From positions 1-24,086 of the IMG/VR virus record IMGVR_UViG_3300048446_000191: DNA of 24,086 bases; one strand, 5' to 3'. This document shows positions 11,815 through 18,512 of this stretch, piece after piece (positions within the stretch are counted from its first letter, which is position 1; each line of letters begins with the position of its first letter). The DNA is from a virus. A model generated the notes under the pieces. The model did no database searches. It was not told the DNA's origin and was given only the letters and a program-made list of their open reading frames with translations. A program made the position numbers and the translations under genes.

Positions 11815-12047
11815 GCGCGTCCTTTACGTGCTCTGTTTTTTGATGCTGCTTCGAGGAATGTCTTTCCATTTTTCTTGTGGGATACATCCTTGCCATCGCC
11901 GTTACCGTAGGTTCCACGTTTACGGTTTTCTTTATTTAATGCAGATCGTTTACCAATCTGTAGTTTAGAGCCATCATATTTCTTTTGGTAAGATTTATAA
12001 TTACCATTAGCATATTTGGCTCCGCTATGACTAGACTTTCGAGCCAT
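11811..12047 (-). CDS. Small very basic protein between small terminase and HNH gene (78 aa)
   Basis: The protein begins MARKSSHSGAKYANGNYK and is rich in lysine, arginine, glycine and asparagine throughout (SALNKENRKRGTYGNG; LEAASKNRARKGRA). It is probably nucleic-acid binding and partly disordered. ATG at 12047 is preferred over one at 12077 because CGGAGACTTT gives a good Shine-Dalgarno and a 17-base overlap with the upstream gene. No known domain is recognised. Position suggests a link to packaging. Confidence 0.75.
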   Translation of the reverse strand: MARKSSHSGAKYANGNYKSYQKKYDGSKLQIGKRSALNKENRKRGTYGNGDGKDVSHKKNGKTFLEAASKNRARKGRA

Positions 12048-12279
12048 AAAGTCTCCGTTGTACAAGTTCAGGGTCAACAGTTGGCATGATACTAACCAGT
12101 TTATCTAGGGGGCTACCTTCAAAGGCGACACCACTGATATCATTCTTTGATAACCAATCACAAGCTGCTTTTAGATCTTGTGTGGAAGCCTCACCCGATT
12201 TAATACGGGCAAGGAATTCCTTTGTGACAAGATTATGCAACTCGTTAAACTGGTCCTCTGTTGCTTTCTTGTTTGTCAT
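12031..12279 (-). CDS. Likely small terminase subunit (T7 gp18-like)
   Basis: The 82-residue protein fits the size of T7 gp18 (89), which recognises DNA and regulates TerL. It has an N-terminal helical part (EDQFNELHNLVTKEFLARI), a second helix unit (TQDLKAACDWLSKNDISG, about residues 37-54), and the tail DPELVQRRLYG. The AxxDLKAAxxWLxxN pattern is what I associate with small terminase proteins of T7-like cyanophages. It precedes the large terminase by three genes, consistent with the gp18 to gp19 order. Sequence evidence alone is moderate. Its start overlaps the upstream gene by ATGA. Confidence 0.68.
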   Translation of the reverse strand: MTNKKATEDQFNELHNLVTKEFLARIKSGEASTQDLKAACDWLSKNDISGVAFEGSPLDKLVSIMPTVDPELVQRRLYGSKV

Positions 12280-12446
12280 TTTGCTTTAGGTTTAGCCTTT
12301 AGTTTAGGTTTAGTTGGTGCTTTAATCTCGTAACGAACTTCATTAGGTTCATGGATGAGATGTGATTCGTCACGTTCAGCTTCAGCTAATGTTTCGTATT
12401 CACCAAGTACCTTGCTAGTGTATAGGTCGATAAGTTTGTAAGTCAT
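12276..12446 (-). CDS. Small lysine-tailed protein of unknown function (56 aa)
   Basis: The frame reads MTYKLIDLYTSKVLGEYETL, then a charged helix (AEAERDESHLIH), then strand EVRYEIKAP and a tail of Lys/Pro/Ala repeats (KPKLKAKPKAK). The layout, a strand-turn-strand followed by a helix, resembles small phage proteins of unknown role. It is joined to both neighbours by four-base ATGA overlaps, which is good evidence of translation. Confidence 0.68.
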   Translation of the reverse strand: MTYKLIDLYTSKVLGEYETLAEAERDESHLIHEPNEVRYEIKAPTKPKLKAKPKAK

Positions 12447-12583
12447 GCGTTAACAGAGTTTGTTTTTCCTTTGACAAGTTTTGGTGCCAGGCCAAGTCCA
12501 GGGTAATTTTTTATAATAGCTTTTGGTGCTTTTACAGGGTTTTTAATGCTAGGAGCATCTTTAGGAAAAGGTTCTTTATTCAT
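12443..12583 (-). CDS. Small basic protein of unknown function (46 aa)
   Basis: The protein is rich in Lys, Pro and Ala (KDAPSIKNPVKAPKAIIKNY, residues 8-27) and ends GKTNSVNA. It is probably extended or disordered. Its end shares the KTNSVN stretch and a 20-base identical DNA segment with the gene directly upstream, which points to a local duplication. It overlaps both neighbours by ATGA. Confidence 0.62.
   Translation of the reverse strand: MNKEPFPKDAPSIKNPVKAPKAIIKNYPGLGLAPKLVKGKTNSVNA
12449..12468 (-). repeat. 20-bp exact direct repeat, copy A
   Basis: Identical to 12589-12608. It encodes the KTNSVN end of the 46-residue protein and lies just before the ATGA overlap to the next gene. 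Spacing between the copies is 140 bases, about one gene length. Confidence 0.75.
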
Positions 12584-12729
12584 GCTTCGTTAACAGAGTT
12601 TGTTTTTCTTTTAGCTTTTTTAGGTTGAAGTTGATAACGATAAGGTTGAGGTACATCCTGACCGTCTGGAGTATATTTTTTACTCTTTTTCAACTCATCC
12701 ATGTGTGTTTGATTGACTTTTCTAGACAT
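12580..12729 (-). CDS. Small basic protein of unknown function (49 aa)
   Basis: The protein starts MSRKVNQTHMDELKKSKKY, has a PDGQDVPQPYRYQLQP middle, and ends RKTNSVNEA. The C-terminus is a near copy of that of the next gene. The start is well supported: AAGGA lies ten bases before the ATG, within an AAGGAATTAATT leader, and the junction to the upstream gene is TAA-TT-ATG. Function unknown. Confidence 0.65.
   Translation of the reverse strand: MSRKVNQTHMDELKKSKKYTPDGQDVPQPYRYQLQPKKAKRKTNSVNEA
12589..12608 (-). repeat. 20-bp exact direct repeat, copy B
   Basis: Identical to 12449-12468. It encodes KTNSVN of the 49-residue protein. Identity at third codon positions as well as in the protein indicates recent duplication or a nucleic-acid-level function. 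Confidence 0.75.
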
Positions 12730-12731
12730 AA

Positions 12732-12980
12732 TTAATTCCTTAATACGATTTGATCTAGTTTGTTTTCGATACGTACCATATGGTCTTCCATACGTTGGAC
12801 CATTACTGATAGGTCAGCTTTAGATACGTAGTCTTGAGCTACATTTAATTCAATAGCGTCAATACGTCTGTCAAGACCACTAATGCGGTCATGCACGTTA
12901 TTTATTCTGTTGTGTAATCTGTTATTTAAAGCTGCCCCACCACCAATTAAAGCGATTAGAGCAGTCACAGCTGCTTCCAT
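12732..12980 (-). CDS. Membrane-anchored coiled-coil protein (82 aa)
   Basis: An N-terminal hydrophobic segment (AAVTALIALIGGGAALN, residues 3-19) is followed by a long heptad-patterned region with regular I, L and V spacing (NRINNVHDRISGLDRRIDAI; SVMVQRMEDHMVRIENKLDQIV). It would sit in the inner membrane with the coiled coil in the cytoplasm or periplasm. Holin-accessory or spanin-like roles are possible from its place in the lysis-type cluster, but no family is certain. It is linked to the upstream gene by TAATG. Confidence 0.7.
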   Translation of the reverse strand: MEAAVTALIALIGGGAALNNRLHNRINNVHDRISGLDRRIDAIELNVAQDYVSKADLSVMVQRMEDHMVRIENKLDQIVLRN

Positions 12981-13615
12981 TATTTAAGAGAGACAATAGG
13001 TACAATGTCATGACAAAGCACTTCTACGCGACTGCCAGGACGAAAGGTAAAACCAGCTTTCATGATTTCTGTACATTTAAGAGCACGTACTAGCTCATAA
13101 TCCAACCGCATCTTTTGTTCGTGTCTACGAGCTATCTGTTTGCATGTTTCAACCATGCCACCGTCTAACGGTACAGAAAAGCCAAGCTGTACACCAAAGT
13201 TTTGGGTACGTTGATACGCATCTGTGTGTACATCACCACCCATATAAAATGGTTGGAATGTCATTGTTGTTCCGTTGCAAGAGTTACCGTTGACAAAGTT
13301 TTGTCTAGATGGTGCTCCGTTGTTCTGGAACTGCACAGCTTGATTGGTGACGTTACCCGTAGCAGCCGCTACAGGTGACGAAGTATTAGATACCTTTGGG
13401 TCATCTCCTGCATAAGCTGGGCTTACTGCGAGAAGACTGATAAGGAAGTAGTAATAGACGTTTGTTCGATGGTTTCGGTGATGTCGATTGTCTCGATCAC
13501 TCCTGCCGCTCTGTCTACGATCTCCAGTTGAAATGGATCTCCAGCAGTGGTTACTGAAAATGTTGTCGAAGAATCTTCGATTGAACCACTGGGTGTAACG
13601 TTGGTTCCAGACCAT
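12980..13615 (-). CDS. Secreted protein with internal signal peptide; true start unclear
   Basis: From about 13459 down, the frame encodes a convincing signal peptide (YYYFLISLLAVSPAYA, cleavage after AYA) and then a secreted domain: NVTNQAVQFQNNGAPSRQNF, NSCNGTTMTFQPF, a region with QLGFSVPLDGGMVETC, and a basic helical part ending in CTEIMKAGF. This resembles proteins paired with the upstream gene in many cyanophages, as I recall; the function is unknown. The 52 residues before the signal peptide overlap the upstream gene in another frame and look like a shadow. No ATG, GTG or TTG occurs between 13612 and the signal peptide. The real start may be non-canonical or reached by frameshifting. 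Confidence 0.7.
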   Translation of the reverse strand: MVWNQRYTQWFNRRFFDNIFSNHCWRSISTGDRRQSGRSDRDNRHHRNHRTNVYYYFLISLLAVSPAYAGDDPKVSNTSSPVAAATGNVTNQAVQFQNNGAPSRQNFVNGNSCNGTTMTFQPFYMGGDVHTDAYQRTQNFGVQLGFSVPLDGGMVETCKQIARRHEQKMRLDYELVRALKCTEIMKAGFTFRPGSRVEVLCHDIVPIVSLK

Positions 13616-13773
13616 GCTTTATAAGCTCCACCGTACACTTCTGTTGCAATAGTACGGTCAATATCAATAGTTGTAGTTGTGGTAGATTGCATACTACCTT
13701 GCGTAAAATTAGGTGTAACTGACTGAGCTGACACTGGTGCAGCAAGCAGTAACAGTAAAGCTAACTTTTTCAT
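13423..13773 (-). CDS. Secreted protein with signal peptide, Thr-rich (116 aa)
   Basis: A classical signal peptide (MKKLALLLLLAAPVSA) is followed by QSVTPNFTQG, a Thr run (TTTTTIDIDRTI), and a beta-rich region ending SLSVFSQ. It is probably exported or virion-surface associated. ATG at 13773 is fixed by the ATGA overlap with the holin-like gene and a preceding AAGGG. Its 3' end overlaps, in another frame, the signal-peptide region of the next gene. No enzyme motif is present. Confidence 0.8.
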   Translation of the reverse strand: MKKLALLLLLAAPVSAQSVTPNFTQGSMQSTTTTTIDIDRTIATEVYGGAYKAWSGTNVTPSGSIEDSSTTFSVTTAGDPFQLEIVDRAAGVIETIDITETIEQTSITTSLSVFSQ

Positions 13774-13946
13774 TTGTTCTTTTCCCTTGAGATTGAAAAT
13801 GTTGCTAATGTTCCACTCAAAATAGATGCCACATAAGTAGGATCCATCTTCTCCATCCATCCAGCATAACTAGCAGTTAAGAGTCCGGCGGACCAGACGA
13901 GGACGACAAATTTGATGATTCCTCCTTTTTTTTCATCTTGTTCCAT
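13770..13946 (-). CDS. Holin-like small membrane protein (58 aa)
   Basis: The short charged start (MEQDEKKGG) is followed by two hydrophobic segments: IIKFVVLVWSAGLLTASYAGW (residues 10-30, split by small residues) and YVASILSGTLATFSI (about 38-52), with a basic end (SREKNK). Size, two membrane spans and charged tails match small phage holins such as T7 gp17.5, which permeabilise the inner membrane at lysis. The position after the tail fibre genes and before the terminase is also that of gp17.5. It overlaps the proline-rich gene by 70 bases in another frame and the next gene by ATGA. No sequence family is certain. Confidence 0.65.
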   Translation of the reverse strand: MEQDEKKGGIIKFVVLVWSAGLLTASYAGWMEKMDPTYVASILSGTLATFSISREKNK

Positions 13947-14344
13947 GCTTGTTTAATTATAGGTTTAAATAAACTAACTAAATGTTTAAATAAAGAAGTA
14001 GCAAGCAAAGTAGCTGCAACTGATACAAATGCTGTAGTAGCTGCAGTAACTAAAATTTCACCACTAGGTACAGGCACTTCAATATCAGTTCCAGGTACTT
14101 CAAATGTTTGTACTTCTGGCGGCTTTATTGGTGGTGTAATAGGTGGTTTTGGTTTTGAATTAACCTGAGACTCAGTTGTCTTTATCGGACTAACTCCAGG
14201 TGGGGGTCTAAGGTCGCTAGGAGGTACCACTAAGGGCTTGTAAGAGGGTATATCTGCCCGTGGCACCTCTAGTATTGGTGCAGGTAATTGAAGCGGTTCA
14301 GGGAGCGTTATAGAGGGGAAAAGTGGTGGCTCCCCTAAGTTCAT
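13877..14344 (-). CDS. Proline-rich protein with C-terminal membrane segment (155 aa)
   Basis: Residues 1-95 are extremely proline-rich (LPEPLQLPAPILEVP; PKPPITPPIKPPE), ending in VPGTDIEVPVPSGEI. A hydrophobic segment rich in Ala, Val and Thr follows (about 98-118), then a basic helix (FKHLVSLFKPIIKQAWNKMKKK) and a Ser-rich tail. The layout suggests an extended periplasmic or virion rod with a C-terminal anchor. Similar proteins occur in cyanophages, as I recall, without known function. A spanin-like role is possible but there is no lipobox. The start overlaps the upstream stop by ATGA. Confidence 0.72.
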   Translation of the reverse strand: MNLGEPPLFPSITLPEPLQLPAPILEVPRADIPSYKPLVVPPSDLRPPPGVSPIKTTESQVNSKPKPPITPPIKPPEVQTFEVPGTDIEVPVPSGEILVTAATTAFVSVAATLLATSLFKHLVSLFKPIIKQAWNKMKKKEESSNLSSSSGPPDS

Positions 14345-14505
14345 TTTTTAACCGGAAATAAACCGTTACGGATAAAGTCAACTGCTTTGTCATCAATATC
14401 ATTATCAGTTGACTCAACTAGCTTGGTGAGCATATCAATAATGAGTAGTTTGACTTTTTCAGACTGTAGGAATGAAAACAGGATTGGACGGATAAGTGTA
14501 ATCAT
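14341..14505 (-). CDS. Small helical protein of unknown function (54 aa)
   Basis: The protein starts MITLIRPILFSFLQSEKVKL, continues LIIDMLTKLVESTDNDIDDK, and ends AVDFIRNGLFPVKK. The N-terminal helix is amphipathic rather than clearly membrane spanning. The pattern, with a conserved-looking TDN-D-DDKAV turn, resembles a small protein that I recall as common in cyanophage lysis or tail regions. The ATG and stop each overlap neighbours by four bases. Function unknown. Confidence 0.68.
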   Translation of the reverse strand: MITLIRPILFSFLQSEKVKLLIIDMLTKLVESTDNDIDDKAVDFIRNGLFPVKK

Positions 14506-14672
14506 GGTGTAAGTTGGTTTACTAGGTTTGTAATTTCTTCGGTTGTATTAGTACCCTCAGCTTCGACATAAGCTAGAGTTTCCTCAAGTGTCATTGCCTT
14601 TAAAATAGCAGAGTCATCTTGTGGGTTTTCGTCTACCAGTTGATGCTTAAGAATAAAAAATGGATCAGACAT
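14502..14672 (-). CDS. Small acidic protein of unknown function (56 aa)
   Basis: The sequence begins MSDPFFILKHQLVDENPQDD and continues with two acidic helices (AILKAMTLEETLAYVEAEG; TTEEITNLVNQLTP). It is predicted to be soluble, with no known motif. The ATG is one base after the TAA of the upstream gene and the stop forms an ATGA overlap with the next. It sits between tail and lysis-type genes; a tail-fibre chaperone role is conceivable but unproven. Confidence 0.65.
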   Translation of the reverse strand: MSDPFFILKHQLVDENPQDDSAILKAMTLEETLAYVEAEGTNTTEEITNLVNQLTP

Positions 14673-14673
14673 A

Positions 14674-15315
14674 TTATAATGTAATAGTAGATGCTGTTCT
14701 TAATGTTGCCATATATGACGCCCCAATATCAGTTCCTTCAAAATAAATGTACTCACTCGTATCGGTATCATCATGATGCTGATCTGGACCAGTGCCTGAA
14801 CTTCCAGTATTTTCAGTTTGGGTCTGCCATACATTAGTATTAGTTGTCGGATAGACAGTAGTAGATTTGGCTTGAGCATCTGCTAAAGTAGTAGAATTAG
14901 TTGAAGCAGTTTTCCAATCAGTACCAAAATTGTTTAAAGTTACAGTGCCAGATTGAGTTGTAATCGAAAATTCGCAAAAAGCCGCATCAGTTCTAAAATT
15001 ATTTGAAGTAGCATTGGAAAGTTTCTGACCAATAATTACAATATTACCTGTCTCCCCATCTTTGTTGTGCAAGGTAGTACCGGTATCATGGAGAGTCCAA
15101 GGTGTGTCATGTGCTGCATGTTGCTGTCCACTTTTTAGAAACAACGATGTGTAAGTACCACCTGATTCCCAATAGATCCGCATAATACCCATAGCACTAC
15201 CCTTCATGTGGTATCTGAATGACAGTTGTGCTTGATTAAATGCACTAGGCGGTGTTACAACAACACTACCTGTAGTTTTAGAAGTAATAGAAGCCCTTGT
15301 TGATGATAATCTCAT
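14674..15315 (-). CDS. Tail or adhesin protein with a MAM/lectin-like beta domain (213 aa)
   Basis: Residues 28-120 read like a MAM or jelly-roll domain: QAQLSFRYHMKGSAMGIMRIYW is close to the conserved MAM core (L-F-Y-x-M-x-G, then G-x-L-x-V), followed by alternating strands and NIVIIGQKL. The second half is Thr, Ser and Asn-rich (QAKSTTVYPTTNTN; TQTENTGSSGTG) and ends in a strand. This fits an accessory fibre that touches the host surface. It lies in the tail gene run, coupled by TGATG to the upstream gene. Confidence 0.65.
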   Translation of the reverse strand: MRLSSTRASITSKTTGSVVVTPPSAFNQAQLSFRYHMKGSAMGIMRIYWESGGTYTSLFLKSGQQHAAHDTPWTLHDTGTTLHNKDGETGNIVIIGQKLSNATSNNFRTDAAFCEFSITTQSGTVTLNNFGTDWKTASTNSTTLADAQAKSTTVYPTTNTNVWQTQTENTGSSGTGPDQHHDDTDTSEYIYFEGTDIGASYMATLRTASTITL

Positions 15316-15617
15316 CAGACAAGCTCCGTTACTTCCAACACTCCATCTGTAGATGCATCACGGATGTAACAAATATAGCCACCACTAGGAACTGCAAAAT
15401 CAAGACGTTCTCCATTAGCAATAAAGTGAGAAGTGGAAGCGTCTGCAGTACCAGTTGCTTGTTGAATAAGAAAACGTACATCAGCACCAACTGCTCGCAT
15501 ACTGATTCGTGTAATTCCTGAAGTAAGCTGCGTCGATGCAGATGTATCGCCTGCAGTAAGTTGACGCGCTACACCGGGCAAGCCCAAAGGCTCGACTTGA
15601 TTTGAAAAATAATTCAT
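15315..15617 (-). CDS. Small tail-region protein of unknown function (100 aa)
   Basis: A compact, beta-rich protein: QLTAGDTSASTQLTSGITRI, SMRAVGADVRFLIQQATG, HFIANGERLDFAVPSGGYI, IRDASTDGVLEVTELV. It looks like one small beta-sandwich of the kind found as decoration or fibre-base proteins in cyanophages. No catalytic motif is seen. The start ATG has only a TAACTTTT leader. The next gene starts within its stop codon (TGATG). Confidence 0.75.
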   Translation of the reverse strand: MNYFSNQVEPLGLPGVARQLTAGDTSASTQLTSGITRISMRAVGADVRFLIQQATGTADASTSHFIANGERLDFAVPSGGYICYIRDASTDGVLEVTELV

Positions 15618-15622
15618 AAAAG

Positions 15623-15862
15623 TTATTCAGGATTAATTGCTTCAGGAACCCAATCTGCAGGAATCGTATGCTCTTCTTTTAAAGAAGTAACTTCTTCATC
15701 AGTTAAAGCGGTAATTACAACAGTAGGGTTTTCAACTTGAGTCAAGTCTCCATCAGGACGTAAAGCGAAAATTGAATTAGAGATTGATTGGACATTTTCT
15801 GGTTGTGAAATACCAAAGCCCCAATCAGCTTTGGTGCCAGTAAGAGTAAATTTATAAAACAT
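15623..15862 (-). CDS. Small tail-region protein of unknown function (79 aa)
   Basis: The protein starts MFYKFTLTGTKADWGFGISQ, then has a short strand with ALRPDGDLTQVENPTVVITA and an acidic helix (LTDEEVTSLKEEHTIP) ending WVPEAINPE. It is likely soluble. Position directly after the large RCC1-repeat protein suggests a tail assembly chaperone or a small structural part. The junction to the upstream gene is the exact TAA-TT-ATG seen elsewhere. Confidence 0.72.
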   Translation of the reverse strand: MFYKFTLTGTKADWGFGISQPENVQSISNSIFALRPDGDLTQVENPTVVITALTDEEVTSLKEEHTIPADWVPEAINPE

Positions 15863-15864
15863 AA

Positions 15865-18510
15865 TTAAGCACCAGTAAGTAAGAAAGGATTAAAGTTGAC
15901 GCCAGTAATGCCTCGGTTAGCATACCAACCGTCATAGCCTCCACCGTAAACAGTTCCAGATTTGCCAACGCAGTACCAATTTTCAGAAGCCTTGTCAATT
16001 TCACCAAATCCACAGCTAACCATTGGTTCCGGTTGGTTATAAATTTGATACCAACCTTGGGTATATTGATTAGTACCTTCAAAATCATTTTGACTGTCAA
16101 AATTCCAATAGGCAATTGGATTATGCGTATGCCACCTACCGGACAGCCATAACTGACCTAAAGAATCAAGCATAAATGCAAAACCTTCACCAGTAAGTGT
16201 GGTATTACCACCCGAATAAACGATGCAAGGGTCACCAACTTTAAGTAAAGTACCTACGTCTGCTCTGATTTTATTATCAGTAGTAGAACCGGGCCAATTA
16301 GTACGATAAACGCACTCATTCATAAACCAAGTACCTTGAGCCGAAGCAGAGACTCCTGCGGTCGTTGTCGCGGCACTTCCCTGTTGATTGGATTGGTTAC
16401 TACCTGTGGCATACATCCGGACGAGACCACTATCTCCACCATCAGTAATTAACCACAGACAGTTATAGCGATACTGGCTGCACCACATAGAAACAACTTT
16501 TTGATTATCACTATTGCAACCAGTGGCTGAATCGGTAAGAAGAATTGGAGTTGTTACATTAGTTTGGTCAGACCTATAGACACCCAAATAAACACCGTAC
16601 ACTTCAGCATCACCACAAGCATAAACCTTACCTTCAGATGTCAAGAAGTAAGTATGTGAATAAGTATTGGAACCTTGATTATTACTACAAATATGAGTAA
16701 TAACTTTGTTTTCGATAGGTGAGCCAGTGACGGCTGTAACTTCTTGCGGAGTAGTTTGATTGGTTGTATTACCTAAACCAAGTTGACCAACAGCATTGTT
16801 ACCCCAAGCAAAACATTTACCAGTTTCAGTAATGGCAAAAACCGAAGCGTTGTCACCATTATAAGCATGAATGAAAATTACTTGCTCGTTATTAAACTGT
16901 GCCGGATCAATACGCTTGAAGTAGAAGTTATCAGTAGTGGTGCCATTACCAAGCTGGCCACTACCGTTATCACCCATGGCAAAAACTTGACCATCGGTAG
17001 ACAAACCATAAAGAGAATAGTTAACTCCACTATACGCAACATTACTAAGTACAGTTTGCTTAAATTTTGGCCTTGCAGTACCTTCTAATATAGTCGTGGA
17101 TTCATCATAAGGTTGGATATAGGTAAGAGCATAGACATTAGCATTGGTACCGCCCTCGCCATTGGACCCAAAACCTCCATAACCACCTTTCATAATCATA
17201 CCGTTCTCAGTAAGAACGACCTGATGCTGCAAACTCCTCCATAAATGTATAATTTTTGGCTTACAATTAGTAGTGTAATCAAGACTATTGCCGTTTAAAT
17301 CAGTAAGGAATTTGGCATCAGCTGCAGTACCAGCTAGTGCTGTTTGGAAGAAAACAGGAGTCCTCATGTATGAAGGCTGGAGTCGAAATGAGGTAGAATT
17401 TATATTCCAGCCTACACTTTGCGACCCATAAGTGTAACCTTGAGTAACATTATTATAAAAATTACCCCAAGAATATGTGATTCCATCTGTGCCTAATACA
17501 GTTGTTGTACGGTAAGCGGTAAGACCAGGATTACTACTGAAGAGAGCACCACGACCAAACTCTTTATTTTGTTGGATAGGCAGCAAGGATTCAGTAAGAG
17601 TATTACGGAAATCATTAGCGATACGATATCCATGCCCATTACGTAGTTCAGCACCACTCCAACTAGGCACTAATGCCATATCAACAACATTAATTGTCAG
17701 TTCATCAGTACCTGATGCTTCATTACGAACTAAAACCGAATTAGGAGTTAGTGAAGTTGGTGAAAACAAAAAGGATCCACCGTTAGTTACAAAGTCAGGA
17801 GTAACGCCAGAAGTTACACGACCATTGGAACCCGCTGTACTGTAATTAGCAGCAGCTGGATCTTTGATTGAGTACGTCAAACCATTAGCAGGGAAGACAA
17901 TTACATAACTACGACCACGAGACAGAGTAATTGAACCATTGGCAGCATTAGTACCAAACGTCGAAGATGTGTTATCAGCGTCTGTAGCAATAGCAGTAGC
18001 AGGTGTAGCTGTACCTACAGAGTAATTAATGGTACGAGCAATACTGTTGTTAGGTTCTTCAATTACTTGGATAGTACTATTAAGTGTTCCAATTGGAAGC
18101 CTTTGAGTATTGTTAGTATTATCTCTATAAACAATATCTCCAACTGATGTGAGTACACTAGAAGCAGGTGCAGGTGTCAAAAGACCCCAATAAGAAGAAC
18201 CTGATGCTGGAGTTTGACCAGTAAAAGCATTGGATTGGGTAGAGATCCAAGACGCACTATTAAAGGTAACGATCTCATTATGGAGATACGAAGCCGTATT
18301 GTTATAAGCACCACGGAAATTAAGACCGCGTGCCATGAGTTCAAAACTAGCAGAAGCGCCAGGCTCACTAGTATTAGTAGCGGGTACATCTGTCACTACG
18401 ACATATGTAGTACCGTCATAGTGAACAACATCGTCCACTTCATATGCTGTAGAAGTTGTCCAAAGACCCTTCCATTGAAACTTGAGTTTACCCAGATCGA
18501 TTTGTGCCAT
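15865..18510 (-). CDS. Large tail protein with RCC1-type repeats (881 aa)
   Basis: The N-terminus (MAQIDLGKLKFQWKGLW) is of the type that begins many cyanophage tail proteins. Residues 13-115 hold two carbohydrate-binding-like units with W, Y and DDVVHYDG patterns (ChtBD3-like). Residues about 430-860 contain RCC1-type blades: GQVFAMGDNGSGQLGNG (about 504-520), GKCFAWGNNAVGQLGLG (about 564-580), GKVYACGD, and GTVYGGGYDGW near the end. RCC1 repeats form beta-propellers; here a receptor-binding or structural tail role is inferred. It follows the tail fibre gene with a TAA-TT-ATG junction, and both probably assemble at the tail tip. Confidence 0.88.
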   Translation of the reverse strand: MAQIDLGKLKFQWKGLWTTSTAYEVDDVVHYDGTTYVVVTDVPATNTSEPGASASFELMARGLNFRGAYNNTASYLHNEIVTFNSASWISTQSNAFTGQTPASGSSYWGLLTPAPASSVLTSVGDIVYRDNTNNTQRLPIGTLNSTIQVIEEPNNSIARTINYSVGTATPATAIATDADNTSSTFGTNAANGSITLSRGRSYVIVFPANGLTYSIKDPAAANYSTAGSNGRVTSGVTPDFVTNGGSFLFSPTSLTPNSVLVRNEASGTDELTINVVDMALVPSWSGAELRNGHGYRIANDFRNTLTESLLPIQQNKEFGRGALFSSNPGLTAYRTTTVLGTDGITYSWGNFYNNVTQGYTYGSQSVGWNINSTSFRLQPSYMRTPVFFQTALAGTAADAKFLTDLNGNSLDYTTNCKPKIIHLWRSLQHQVVLTENGMIMKGGYGGFGSNGEGGTNANVYALTYIQPYDESTTILEGTARPKFKQTVLSNVAYSGVNYSLYGLSTDGQVFAMGDNGSGQLGNGTTTDNFYFKRIDPAQFNNEQVIFIHAYNGDNASVFAITETGKCFAWGNNAVGQLGLGNTTNQTTPQEVTAVTGSPIENKVITHICSNNQGSNTYSHTYFLTSEGKVYACGDAEVYGVYLGVYRSDQTNVTTPILLTDSATGCNSDNQKVVSMWCSQYRYNCLWLITDGGDSGLVRMYATGSNQSNQQGSAATTTAGVSASAQGTWFMNECVYRTNWPGSTTDNKIRADVGTLLKVGDPCIVYSGGNTTLTGEGFAFMLDSLGQLWLSGRWHTHNPIAYWNFDSQNDFEGTNQYTQGWYQIYNQPEPMVSCGFGEIDKASENWYCVGKSGTVYGGGYDGWYANRGITGVNFNPFLLTGA

Positions 18511-18512
18511 AA

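Noticed and set aside
13774-13860. N-terminal extension of the Thr-rich secreted protein from an ATG at 13860.
   Set aside because: It would bury the signal peptide and overlaps the holin-like gene; the ATGA junction at 13773 fits better.
15852-16115. Minus-strand 87-codon frame, and similar ones at 18177-18389 and 18644-18943.
   Set aside because: They lie out of frame inside the RCC1 protein and tail fibre genes and show only shadow composition rich in L, V and Q.
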